From Saccoglossus kowalevskii (lineage: Eukaryota; Hemichordata; Enteropneusta; Harrimaniidae), in the NCBI RefSeq assembly GCF_000003605.2, contig NW_003122409.1, positions 801,608 to 853,019 of the forward strand: a DNA stretch of 51,412 bases, written 5' to 3'. Numbering within the stretch: the first letter of the stretch is position 1; every line of letters starts with the position of its first letter. This document shows positions 13,587 through 24,977 of this stretch, piece after piece. The position numbers and the translations under genes are program-made. Under the pieces are notes generated by a model that was not told where the DNA came from, made no database searches, and saw only the letters and a program-made list of their open reading frames with translations.

Positions 13587-13810
13587 TTTAACCCTATGAG
13601 CGCAAAAGTCATTTTTTTTTCATCATTCACAAATTTTAAAACCCGATAATTTTTTTCATAATTTCCACCAAATTTTGATCACGACTTGAAGCCGATGGGA
13701 AAGTATGTCTAGTTGGTCCAAAATTATCAAAAAATATTGAAAAATAAGTAAAAAATGGCAAAATGTTGCACTGAAATTTTGTCAAAAAAGATGATGCTCA
13801 AAAGGTTGAA
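13587..13810. mobile_element. MITE family M4, copy 2
   Basis: The left end TTTAACCCTATGAGCGCAAA is mirrored by a right end containing GATGCTCAAAAGGTTGAA. The interior contains TTTTGATCACGACTTGAAGC and TTGGTCCAAAATTA, matching the neighbouring copy at 13231-13403. A related fragment seems to abut the assembly gap at about 37680-37797 (GGCACTCAAAGAGTTAAAG). Confidence 0.6.
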
Positions 13811-14232
13811 GTTTATGATAAAATAAAACAAATTTGCCGTATGTTTTTCAAAATATGTTACTCTATTACTACTATGTTACTGGCATAATAATGTATTTTT
13901 ATCACATTTTGCTATTTTGCTATAATTACAATGGTTTACTAATTTAGAAATGACATTGAAAGTTGTGCACATAATAATGACAGGTTGCAATAGACTATTT
14001 GTATATAGGTTTCTGTATCACAAGGCTTTTTGTGCAAATACATCATACATACATATACCGCCATTTTAAAGTCTTCCTTGTGACCAGTTACACCCCTGTC
14101 ACTTTCCCCATGGAGGATTAGTCTTAGTTTGGAGTAATTGTTTCAACTTTGATGTAATTTGTAACTAAAGTTGAAACACACTGTACTGTACACTGTAATT
14201 TTATGTAAGCGTATGCACAACTAATCGACATA

Positions 14233-15207
14233 TACCGGATTCTGCCGTAAATTGGCCCATCCGAAAATGGCTGGTGGGCCCTTATTCAGCGTTCAAATTA
14301 TTTGGCGTCCACATTATCATCCAATTTTTTTAGGGGGCTTATAATTTCATTGAAAAATCCACCTAAGCCGAATTTCAACGCCGGCAGTTGGACCACCCAA
14401 AACGAAAGAAACGATTGCAGAAGCTAATCTAAAATTGTATACATTTTTTCTTGCTGGATTAAAAAGTAGACATCGCATATTTCTCCCAAAAAAATTACAT
14501 TAAATTTGTGCGCCAAATACAATTATATTGTTTGATTTTATTAGTAAAAGACGTTTCAAATTTTACAATTGTTGATTATTACCTAGTAATGATAAAATAT
14601 ATTTGTTGAACTGTTATGAAATGCAAATCAATTTCAACTTGTTTCATCGTAAGCGAATGATTCCGATCGCATTTTCAGCGCTCGATGCTGTAGAAATGAA
14701 TATCCGCCATGTTTTACCTGAGACTGTTTTTTGACCTGACAGGTCAAATCGATAATTAACCAATGAAAACGATGGATGATGGCAACGTGATCGAAAATAC
14801 CATAGCTCATTTAAATATGTTAATGTTTGCCGATGTTGTTGTATGATCTTTCGGCTTGGATTTTGATTGAAAAGCGGCATGATTTGTTTTTAAATAAAAA
14901 AATTAGTTGTTTTCAAAAGATAAACTGATCATTTGAAGAATAATTTAACATTGTTTACAGCGATAACAGCTCATTGTCCAAATGAAGCTAACCCATTCAC
15001 ACTAGTCGCAATAAACATCAATACTCTTGAATAGGCGTCAATGACGACATGTACAGCGAAACTTTTAGGCATCTGAAACGATTAAAATAACACCTTAAAA
15101 AAACTGCCTAAAAATCGCCCTGGGCGGTTTCTTGGTCCCAATTTATTTTTTTTAAAACCTAAACTTCCGTTTAACAGCCCTGGGCGAATTTATGGCAGAA
15201 TCCGGTA
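14233..15207. mobile_element. 975-bp DNA transposon with 28-bp terminal inverted repeats, TA target
   Basis: The left end TACCGGATTCTGCCGTAAAT is mirrored by the right end ATTTATGGCAGAATCCGGTA. Homology continues inward to about 28 bp with few mismatches. With TA taken as target duplication, the element starts CCGGATTCTGCC. Near-intact ends and more CpG than the flanks suggest relatively recent insertion. The interior has one 78-codon frame (14644-14880, minus) that I do not recognise as a transposase, so it is probably a deletion derivative. Confidence 0.8.
14644..14880 (-). CDS. Unidentified 78-codon open frame inside the CCGGATT transposon
   Basis: This ATG-initiated frame lies wholly within the inverted-repeat element at 14233-15207. 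The product is basic and hydrophilic (about 78 residues, start MPLFNQNPSRK, internal SGKTWRIFIS) with no membrane segment. I cannot assign it to a transposase family. No catalytic acidic triad could be assessed at this length. It could be the remnant N-terminus of the lost transposase, or a chance frame in GC-richer DNA. Confidence 0.2.
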   Translation of the reverse strand: MPLFNQNPSRKIIQQHRQTLTYLNELWYFRSRCHHPSFSLVNYRFDLSGQKTVSGKTWRIFISTASSAENAIGIIRLR

Positions 15208-15513
15208 CAATATTCCGCTAAACATTGCGAGAGTAGATTTATTCGTCAATTTTAAATATTAAAATCAAACAATGTTGATACATGCAAAAAGAACTGAACT
15301 TTTACCCCTCTTCTCAGAAGACGAATGAGTTACTATGGTTACTGTATCAATTTGTCAGGTTTAATACACGATAATATTTCAATCAAGTTATTCTTGGAAG
15401 CATATCTCTGAAGAAGGTGTGATGGGAATGCATCAACCCTGGATTCATTGGTCAATGACGATGTGCAGATCAAAAATTCTTTCATCAAAGATTGTAACAT
15501 GTAATAACAATGA

Positions 15514-15725
15514 TACTGTAAAATGACTAATTTTCACTGGGTTTAAATTTCACTGATTTACCATTTCAGGCATATTCAGTGGATTTTAAATTCACGGTTT
15601 CGTCATTTAGATAATGTGTTTTATGCTAAATTTTACATATTCACTGTGTTTTAATTTAGCGCATTTTTCCACTCAGCGAAATAAGCTAAATTAAAACACA
15701 GTGAATAATTACCCCCTTTACAGTA
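15514..15725 (+). mobile_element. MITE family M1, copy A
   Basis: A 212-bp element begins TACTGTAAAATGACTAATTT and ends with CCCCCTTTACAGTA, the reverse complement of TACTGTAAAGGGGG. The interior contains GGGTTTAAATTTCACTGATT and an inner inverted pair built on AAAACACAGTGAATA. Copies at 27024-27225 and 41943-42154 (inverted) align over their full length. TA is the likely target duplication. It is non-coding. Confidence 0.85.
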
Positions 15726-18700
15726 TATTAATTATCACTAATGTAACTATCTAATATTTTAATTATTTTATTTTATTATTAGTAATTTTTTTAATTACTG
15801 TCAAATAACGCTTGATATGCACATAATTGCGTTATCAGGCTGTAACACCAATCACAGCGTATCCATACAGCCACAAATATTTTCTCCTTAGAAATTAGTC
15901 TAGCTGAAAAATCACCATGGATACATGATTGCTCTGAGAGAATCATTATATTGTCATAGCAACACATGACTTTTTCTATCTATTTCTTTTTGTTCAAACG
16001 ATCTAAAAGTCCAGTTGTTCCCTGTCAAAATCAGAGAGGTGATAATTCTATGCAAATTAGCAGTCTCAAGAAAAAAGTCAACATTATTTACCATAAAAAA
16101 CTTTCAGGTAAATGACAATGTAAATAGTTATGACCCCTTTCAATGTCAAGGTCAACTATAATATTAAACTTCATAACATAATTCCTAATTAATTTATTCA
16201 TATTTTTTAAATAATTTTTAATCAATGTGAAATTATATTTATTTGTTAAAAATTACAAAATGAAATTGCAAACAAAAAACATCAACATTCTGACAAAAAA
16301 AATTATAGTGTTCAGATGGTAAAGAGACAGCTGCAACAAGTTTCAAAAGTTTTCAGGACATTCAAATGTTGGTGTTCATTTTATTCAACTTATTATTTTT
16401 TGTTCAAATTTTGTTCACTTTTGAATGATTACCAACACAGAGGAAGTAACATCATACTTGTTCTGAATTTCTTCGACCAGGAAATCTGGAGGAAACCCCT
16501 AAAATTAATTTGTTTATTATATTCATGCATGGTGTATAATGGTGTCCATCAAAACACAAATAAGGCCAAAAAAAGGAGGTTTTCTTCTCATCATTTTTAC
16601 ATCAGTTTGTAGACTGAATTGTGCCTCTCATCAATCAACATTTTAATATATTCAAAAGCATCATTAACAATTTTTTTTTCAATTTTCTTTTACTCTTTTT
16701 GCCTAAACCTGAAAACTTCATCTCAGAATGCAGGTACAAAACATAGTCGAATCATTTCAGCCTTACACATGTTATCTTGTTTATAACACTGTACTGAATT
16801 AATGATTGAGAGAAGGGGTTGTGGTGATCTATTTTATACCTAGTGTTATTGCATGGGTTTGTTAACAGCTTTGATTTGATTTTATTCATATGCAAATATT
16901 GCTTAAGTACAACAGAATGGTGGCAAATTGCCACCATTCTAAAAAGAGAATTGCTAAAGGAAATTATGCAATCTCCTTGTAGCACTTCACAAAAGAAATC
17001 AGTTCCATTAACAAATAAAAACACAAGAAATGGATTGTCATTTCTTTTTGACAAAAACCTTTAAAACATTAATTTCAAAGAAAAAATGTTTTATTGACAT
17101 AAAAACAAATTTAACTTTCCATTCCTGGAAAAAATTTAATTGATAAACCTACTTCATATTTTGCCTTACTTCGATCAATAAACAAGACTTTGTTATTTAA
17201 ATTTGGAAGACTAATTGCTAGTCGGGGAAAATATCATAAATGTGAAAATTTCACTGATTTTAATAGACAGTATTAAAAGATTACAATTTAGTTTAGTAAG
17301 GAGCCTTACATTATCAATTTCTAGACTAGAAAATTTAACGAGCACAGTGTTATGTCAACCAATAGCTAGTCTAATGCTCATTTGCATATAGAATGAAACA
17401 ATACTAATATTATTATGCAAATTATATCAGTTAACAAATATCGTTGAAATATTAAAATATAAATAAAATAATTTCCTCAATTGTAACCTGTTTTATAGCG
17501 ACTATAAAATTATTTATATATTTTTTTAAATAAAATCATCATCAAATTCGTCAGTGTTTGTTTTTCATTAGCATCCTAATTATTAAAATACCGTTATATT
17601 TTTTCCAGCATAAATTAATATATAGTACAGTATGCATGATGTTATAGGACTGTATGTTTGATAAATCCATACACATTCTACTTTCACCGGGAGCAGCACA
17701 TTTTCTTCTCTACATTAAAGAACGTACCTTATCTTTATACGAAGTAGGATACCATACAGAGCCTTAAAAGCTCACGCAAGAAAAATAGAAAGTCGAATAA
17801 CAAGTCTATAACAGCATTCCAACATTGCAGTAGTTGCTGAGAAAGGGATTTGAAAAACAGATGGGTGAACAGGTCTAGCGAGAACAATGACCAACACTAT
17901 TCTTACCAGAGAGGAAGAATACAAATCAACTGTAGTGAATAGGTATTCAGAATATTTTCTTTGGGTAATCCTAGCTCCCTTTTTTGACCAACAGAAAGTA
18001 GAAATTCCTTTTATGTATTGATTATGTTGTAGTATGCAACAAAACCAAATAAAGGGTTCCATTTGCTGAACTACTCTGCAGGTATATGTACTTGTTTTTT
18101 GTACATTTGCACAAAGATGTTGTCACTTTCAATAGTTTTATTTTAGACAGAACTAAGATTTAAAGCAAAGTTAAAAAACTATCTCTTCAATATTAGATTT
18201 GTAATATTTTTCTTTCATTCTTCATTTGGAGATTTGTGTGATTAAACTATGAAATTAAATATACAGGGGCTACCGACCTGACTAGTTCTGATGAACTATA
18301 TCTGTAATCCCCATCAAAATAAAAGGAAAGTAGGTACTCTAAGTAGAATTCATTATATATATTTACTATCTGTACAATTTCAAATTTTCAAAACTTTTTT
18401 TTTTGTGAAATTAATTTCATTCATTCATAGGCTTTTGAGCAGTTGCATTTTTGTTATGCATTTAAATATTGATCATGCTTTTATAATTTGTGTACATTTC
18501 ATGACATACTGAGTCTGGATTCAGATTTGCAAAGATGTCAGCAGTAGTTTATACATTCATCATAATAAACCTTGAATGAATTGTTGTTACAGTAGACAGG
18601 TACATCACAATATCCTCACAAGACCACCAAGATTTGTTAAAATTTACATACCGGTACTAGTATACGCCTGCAAACACCATTTTCACCACATCAATTTCTG

Positions 18701-18928
18701 TAGCTGTCTCCATATGATCTCAATAGAAGATTATAAACCGAAACTCAAAGTTCCAGACTTAGAAAAAAATTGTTCTTTTATTTTGATTTTTGATGAAAAT
18801 TTACTTTTTCTTCTAAAATTTAGCTCATAAACATGAATATTTTCATTCTAGGACTAAAGGGAGAGATTTACAATGTAAGTAGTAAATATATGTTGACGTA
18901 CATGTTTTTTTTTTTTAATTAAAGTGTG
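15726..18928. other. Gene-free AT-rich DNA
   Basis: No frame here has a recognisable domain. Frames near 16316-16612, 16752-17054 and 17772-18062 are low-complexity or unsupported. A strong hairpin at 16914-16940 is listed separately. Confidence 0.4.
16914..16940. repeat. Perfect 13-bp hairpin with 1-base loop
   Basis: AGAATGGTGGCAA (16914-16926) and TTGCCACCATTCT (16928-16940) are exact reverse complements with a single A between them. This palindrome is much longer than expected by chance. Confidence 0.8.
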
Positions 18929-19067
18929 TTTCTACATTTGCTGGTACCCACCCAGAAACAGTGTTCTCTGTGTATTTCCAAAGTTCATACACAACACCCT
19001 GTCTCATAGATCAACCATTTATATAGTGTCACAATATACTGCTGTAATTACAGGGATTGTGATTCAT
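18929..19067 (+). repeat. 139-bp direct repeat, copy 1
   Basis: This is colinear without indels with 20179-20317 (offset exactly 1250). The outer parts, TTCTACATTTGCTGGTACCC through CACCCAG and the last roughly 60 bases from ACACCCTGTCTCATAG, are almost identical, while the middle 35-40 bases have diverged strongly. An open frame (FYICWYPP ... LSHRSTIYIVSQYTAVIT) is kept in both copies. Confidence 0.75.
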
Positions 19068-20178
19068 TACAATAACAAATTGTCTCTAAATAAACAAACT
19101 GTAGAATGTGTGAAACATATCTATCATGTTAAGACTTCTCAAACCATTAAAGTTGTATTGTCATTTATTTACTTTCTAGGTAAGTTGTGTTTAGTTTAGA
19201 ATTTGAACAGCAATGCATGATGGGAGTTATTGTGGTAAAGACAATACTTAGTCGATGAATGATGACGTGACGTTTTGACTAGTATAATTTGTGAATGATG
19301 TCATTTTCAAATTTTATTCAAACTGAAACGGCTTTCAACCAAAGTTCTGCTCATAATACAATTTAATGTTGCAAGTCATTAACATCACAGAATCTCAATA
19401 ATATGGAATATTTTACTTTCGTCTTCTGTGGAATTAATATGAACACAACAAAAGATAGAAATTAAGTAAAATATGGGCACACAAATGTGGATGGGATCAA
19501 CTCAACGTTACTAAGGATACTAGGGATTTCATAATCTTAACTTTCTGGAGAAATAGTTTGACCAAATCAGTTAGGTCAGGTCACTGCTGCAAATAGCACT
19601 CTAAAATAAGGTCATTATAGGATCATCAGTACATTAATTGGTACAAGACTCACCTACAAACTTGTCAGCCACATGTGTTGTTGACAATCTACAATGGTAT
19701 TTATACATCATTATGACTATATATATATACCCACCACAATGAAATACAAGTCAACTTTCATATTCAAATTAAGTTTAGATTTGTTGTGCCTGGTTGTGAA
19801 CTTTTGGACATGGTCAATATTGAAGGATAATAGGGGAGTACCTTTCAAAAGAGTGACAATGAAAATTTTCGTTTCTTTACAAAAAAAATCAGCCGAGCCA
19901 AAAATAGAATGTGCTGCAATTCTACACCACTTATTTATGAACAGTGTATGCAATAATTTAGAGACAAATTTGGAAAAAACAAATTCCAACATGATGATGA
20001 AAGGCCAAAATAGGTAAAGATTCAACCTTTTTTTCAATAATACAGAATCAGTGCTCGTGCAAATATATTTAGTTTTCTTTTTCAAATTGTCAACAAAATT
20101 TTGCTTTTTTTTTTCATTTTTCATGACTATTTTTTTTCAAGGCTTGAAGGAGACAGGTTTATTGACACATAAAGCACA

Positions 20179-20317
20179 TTTCTACATTTGCTGGTACCCA
20201 CCCAGCAACAGAGTTCTAGATTTGACACCACAAATCATATACAGCACCCTGTCTCATAGATCAACCATTTATATAGTGTCACAATATACTGCTGTAATTA
20301 CAGAGATAGTGATTTAT
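20179..20317 (+). repeat. 139-bp direct repeat, copy 2
   Basis: This is the second copy of 18929-19067, with the same length, the same conserved flanks and a diverged centre. It could be part of a dispersed repeat family or a duplicated exon-like segment. I found no convincing splice sites that would settle this. Confidence 0.75.
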
Positions 20318-20587
20318 GCATAGTATTATAAAAAATAACATATGGGGTAAATGTTTTGTACAGTCATGTTTCAGCTTTAGGGGTATAAACTGCAGTGTTC
20401 AAATATCAAGCATGTTCGAGAAAAAAACAAAACTTTTTTTTGACACTGTTTATCGCATCCAAGCAATCAATTGTTTGAACCAATTTGTTACGGATTTAAT
20501 TTATATACATGAAATAATTATTCAACCAAAAATGCCACACCCACCCACCTTTCGCATTGTATTCTGTACTATACTTTAGAATTCACA

Positions 20588-20782
20588 TAGTGTAAAATAC
20601 TTTATTTTCGCTTTGAAATAATTTTTGCTATTTTCACTGAAGGAATGATTCAGTTAAAATAAAATCCAGTGAATATCCCTTTCTTCCTGTATTTTACATT
20701 CAACTCGTCAAAAATCAGTGAAAATAAATTCCATACAAAACACCCAAAATTAATTCCAGCTAAAATAAAATATTTTACAGTA
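20588..20782. mobile_element. MITE family M2, copy 2
   Basis: The left end TAGTGTAAAATACTTTATTT pairs with a right end whose reverse complement begins TACTGTAAAATATTTTATTT. Inner arms carry TCCAGTGAA and CAGTGAAAATAAA-like segments. It is related to 6444-6618 and shares its outermost bases with family M1. Confidence 0.7.
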
Positions 20783-21480
20783 TTAGACAGAGAAGGCGAC
20801 AGATACAATTATATTCCAGGAAACAGCTTCCAAATTAAATTTAGGAAATGGATGGGAAAGGCATTTGTTATATTGTTTCTGGTAGGCCAATATAATACAT
20901 TTAATTACTAAGTACATGTACCATTTGCTTTGACAAGATTCTTGTTGACACTGTTTATCAGCAGTTAAATTGTCACTCACACAAATTGATGAGTTAACAC
21001 GTCATCAATTTTTTAAAAATTATTACCAGATTTCTTTCTCACAAATTAGAATATGAATTTGTCTTAGGTCATTTATCAAACCTTTCACGTTTAAAAATTG
21101 ACAATTTTGATTAAAAAAAAAAACGCAAAACATACCACACTTGATACATATTATGTATAATTTTATACTGTCACCCTGTCAAAACGGTTACTAAGATACG
21201 ATACAAACTGATTGTGACAGGACTGACATGCATCTAATTGTTCATGAAAAATTGCTCATTATTCTTATAAATGGATTTCGTTCTCATTAACAGCAAGCTG
21301 CTAGTCCCATAATGCATTTCAAAAGAGGAGTACTGACTCAGAGAAAATTAATATATGTATTTAGAAACTTATTTTTCAACCTTTCATATTACTGGTGCAC
21401 AATATTAGAATTCTTATATACTGGATTATTCAGACTGGAAATGAAGGTCACAGTTTTCACCTGAGATTACTTTCTACCAC

Positions 21481-21815
21481 TAAGGCCAAACTTTTATTAT
21501 TCCTTGTTTCGCGAACCCGTCGAATGAACAGGAATCTTAATTTTTTTTCTGACCGCGGCATAACAAATCCAAGTTGCATTTTCGTGGGAGTATCATGATC
21601 AAAGTACCGAAGTCTCGTGCAGATGAGAAACAAGATTATACATGGAATAAAATTTTATTTCATTTCTTCTCTCTGATCAATGATCTCACTTACAATTCTT
21701 TGAGAATTACACAAATCTAATGGAAAAAAATAATTATTTTTTTTTTTTTCGCCCTCCTCAAAAAATTTGCCTTATAAAAACTCAAGAAACAAGGAATAAA
21801 AAAAGTCTGGCCTAA
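21481..21815. mobile_element. PIF/Harbinger-type element with TAA target duplication
   Basis: The inverted ends are GGCCAAACTTTTATTATTCC at the left and, in reverse complement from the right, GGCCAGACTTTTTTTATTCC, continuing through CTTGTTTC. The element is flanked by TAA on both sides (21481-21483 and 21813-21815), the TWA target typical of PIF/Harbinger. It is 335 bp including the duplications and has no transposase, so it is non-autonomous. Confidence 0.75.
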
Positions 21816-22680
21816 TGCAGTGTTGTTGTTTTTTGAAGAGTTTCATTTCTTGTTATGATGAGTAAACAAACACATGACTCTAGATCCCTATTTCTAATTA
21901 TTTTGTGTGATTGTATTAAATCAGTCTTTTAAGATTTAGCCAGCAATCTCATTCAATGGAAAGAACCATAGGTGCTCAATTGAGTTGAAGCACATATACA
22001 AGCCAGAAATTGCCACGTCAAAACAAAATGTGAAAAAACAAGCTGTTCTCTGATTGGTCTGACTGTTAGGTGTTTGGGTTTTGTAGCCAATCAAGTACAA
22101 TCTTTTAGCCTTAGGTGCTCTGCATTTCATGGGTTTAACCCTAACCTCCAAAGTACCTAACACCACAAATGATAAAACCCCAGAGGTGGGTTTACTTTGT
22201 CAGTCTTTTCTGCAATTTCCTTCATTCATTTTATGACAAAGATATAAAAATACTACCTTTTCATCAGCTGACTACACTTTTTAGTATTTTAATGTATTAA
22301 TTTAAAATCTCAAGGTATCCTAACCTGAATACTAATTAATTATGAATTTAGAAACTTTTAAATATTCTGCGCTTTGTTCACATAAATTGTTATTTTTCAC
22401 TTACGACATTAAAAAGATTTGCTACCTCTTCAAGGAACACAAAAAATATATTCACTGCGTAGGACAATGGCAAACAGCCAAGCCTTGAGGACTTTGCTGT
22501 CTGCCAGTCTACCATAAAAACACTTAATTGTATGAATAAAAATAACTAATAGGATATACCCCCGGTATACTGCTGTAACCATTTCAAAGACTTTTTCTCA
22601 TAGCTTTAGAGGTACATGTACATGTACATTCAGGTTATTTATCAAGATGGACTTGTTGCAGTGTTTTGGAGTTTGACAAT

Positions 22681-22870
22681 TTAGGCTGAGAAAAAAAATA
22701 TCTCTGTTTCTCGTTTTTTTCCTTCTAAAGCATTCCAAAATGCGCTTGTACTCTCACTTGTCTCAAATTTCCCCCATTTAGCTCAGTATTCAAAAAAAAA
22801 AAAAATTGCCTCGCTGCCTCATTTTAAAATTTTCATGAAACGAGAAACAGAATTTTTTTTCCTGACCTTA
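22681..22870. mobile_element. PIF/Harbinger-type MITE with TTA target duplication
   Basis: The left end GGCTGAGAAAAAAAATATCT and the reverse-complemented right end GGTCAGGAAAAAAAATTCTG both run on into CTGTTTCTCGTTT. TTA flanks both sides (22681-22683, 22868-22870). The 190-bp element is non-coding. Its end pattern (GGYC..., TTTCTC) resembles the element at 21481. Confidence 0.75.
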
Positions 22871-24193
22871 GAATCACTCAGCACTGAAAAATACTCTTAA
22901 CACATTGGAGACCAACTTCATATGGCACTACAGGTATTTTGAATAATTCATGATAAACGTAAACCGAAAATCATGTGGAAATGCACCCATACTATTCAAA
23001 TAAAAGTATCTGTCGGAATTTAGTAAATATAGTCCAACAAGTAAAGGAGTAAAATTTGCATACTTTTCTGATCGATTTGGGTAATATTTTTTTTTATTTA
23101 AATATTTGGAGTAAACAAACTTGTTAAAAGTAAGCCTAGAAGTGAGTAGAAATACACAATAGGTGCTCATGATACTACGCGACATTCAGGTATGGTGAGA
23201 GGCATGAACAAGTTTTGCATGACTCAGCTCTTTTATTTAATGTTTTGGAGAGTCCAAATAAAATGAACGAATAGTTTTATCAGACCCAACAATTGAAAGA
23301 GGTGGTAATTTATCAGTATATTCTCAATTTTAAATCAGAAATTTTACAGAATTGTTGTCATCAGCGAAATTCAGCAAACAAAATAAATATTCATATTTAA
23401 AAAACAAAACTTGCATAACTTTCATACTTTTTAATCAAAAAATATCATAATCAATACATTATCTAGCAGTCTGCCTGTATGCCTGTAGGTTGTTCTCAAA
23501 GGTAAAGAGCAAGGTACTAAAATATAGATTTTTTCTTTTCAAATACGCATAAATTGTGAGGGTATTTTTAGATTTTTATAATTGGGAGTTAAATGTATGA
23601 AAACCGCAATTAAAACAAACTGACAGTGAAGTTCAATGATAACAACAGTCTAAAAAAGTGTGACTCAAAGATACATGTGGTCGATACGATCTATTCTTCA
23701 CTACACAGAATATTAATGAGCTGTCAATCACACACACAGCAAATGAACTTAAATTACAATATTATTCGTACATGTATCAATGTCAAATTTGTTAATATAA
23801 ATTGATTGGACAGATAATTTAATGTCAATTGGACACAGAGTGTTAGTAAATGACATACAAACAAATTAATACATTACTACCACATTTGCAATTATTAAAA
23901 ATGTACTATCGACTCAACAAACCATTTGCTTTATTGTAATAAATATTTATCTGTCATTGAAATATATAAATATTTATAAATATTTCTAAAAATGAAGATG
24001 TGTCAAAAGTATTTGCTTACATATATGTAAATGATATTAATGTGACTTTGGTGTACAAACTAGCTCACATGTAAACTTCTAATAGAACAAATATGGTGAG
24101 TATAATAGAATATATGAGATGAAAACTCAAAGATGTGATATTCAGAGTGAAACACTGAATAACTATTATCGCATGGTGTTATGGGCTTTATTA
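22871..24193. other. Gene-free AT-rich DNA
   Basis: I recognise no gene or repeat here beyond simple AT-rich stretches. A possible polyadenylation signal for the upstream minus-strand GPCR (AATAAA, plus-strand TTTATT at 24187-24192) lies at the right edge. Confidence 0.4.
24187..24192 (-). promoter_or_regulatory. Candidate polyadenylation signal of the GPCR gene
   Basis: On the minus strand this reads AATAAA. It is the first such hexamer I find downstream of the GPCR stop codon (24978). If used, the whole 23-24 bp CCAAT array would lie in the 3' UTR. Confidence 0.35.
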
Positions 24194-24892
24194 TGCACTC
24201 AAATTTAGAATTATTGCCAATCAGAAGTTTAGAATTATTGCCAATCAGAAAGTTTACAATTATTGCCAATCATAAGTTTAGAATTATAGCCAATCAGATG
24301 TTTGGAATTATGCCAATCAGAAGTATGGAATTATGCCAATCAGAAGTTTGGAATTATGGCCAATCAGAAGTTTAGAATTATGGCCAATCATAAGTTTAGA
24401 AATATTGCCAATCAGAAAGTTTAGAATTATTGCCAATCAGAAGTTTAGAATTATGGCCAATCAGAAGTTTAGAATTATGCCAATCAGAAGTTTAGAATTA
24501 TTGCCAATCAGAAGTTTAGAATTATGGCCAATCAGAAGTTTAGAATTATGCCAATCAGAAGTTTAGAATTATGCCAATCAGAAGTTTAGAATTATGGCCA
24601 ATCAGAAGTTTAGAATTATGGCCAATCAGAAGTTTAGAATTATGCCAATCAGAAGTTTAGAATTATGGCCAATCAGAAGTTTAGAATTATGCCAATCAGA
24701 AGTTTAGAATTATTGCCAATCAGAAGTTTAGAATTATGCCAATCAGAAAGTTTAAAATTATTGTCAATCAGAAGTTTAGAATTATGGCCAATCAGATGTT
24801 TAGAAATACGGCCAATCAGAACTTTAAAATTATGGCCAATCAGAACTTTATCATCATAGCCAATCTGAAGTTTAAAAATATGGCCAATCTTC
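24194..24892. repeat. 23-24 bp minisatellite, about 29 copies, each with a CCAAT box
   Basis: The unit is approximately GGCCAATCAGAAGTTTAGAATTAT in two parts: (G)GCCAATCAG then AAGTTTAGAATTAT. It is repeated head to tail about 29 times, with the period alternating between 23 and 24 bp (ATGCC, ATGGCC or ATTGCC at the junction). Copies are most uniform in the middle and degenerate at the ends. GGCCAATCAG matches the NF-Y consensus exactly. It starts 86 bp beyond the GPCR stop codon. Frames that run through it (PIRSLELLPIRSLEL and similar) are artefacts of the period. Confidence 0.97.
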
Positions 24893-24977
24893 AACGATAG
24901 TATGTACTTTTCTTAAGCTTCTATTCGACAAATGCACTATAACCATATAAAACTGAATTAAGCTCACCTGAATGCAG

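Noticed and set aside
19694-20124. Opposed frames of 107 and 135 codons
   Set aside because: They overlap each other on opposite strands, lack motifs and have AT-driven Lys/Asn/Phe composition. I found no reason to call either coding.
24181-24894. Open frames with PIRSLEL-type repeats, and resemblance to a CRISPR array
   Set aside because: The units are contiguous with no unique spacers and the 23-24 bp period shifts the frame. The genome is eukaryotic. This is a minisatellite.
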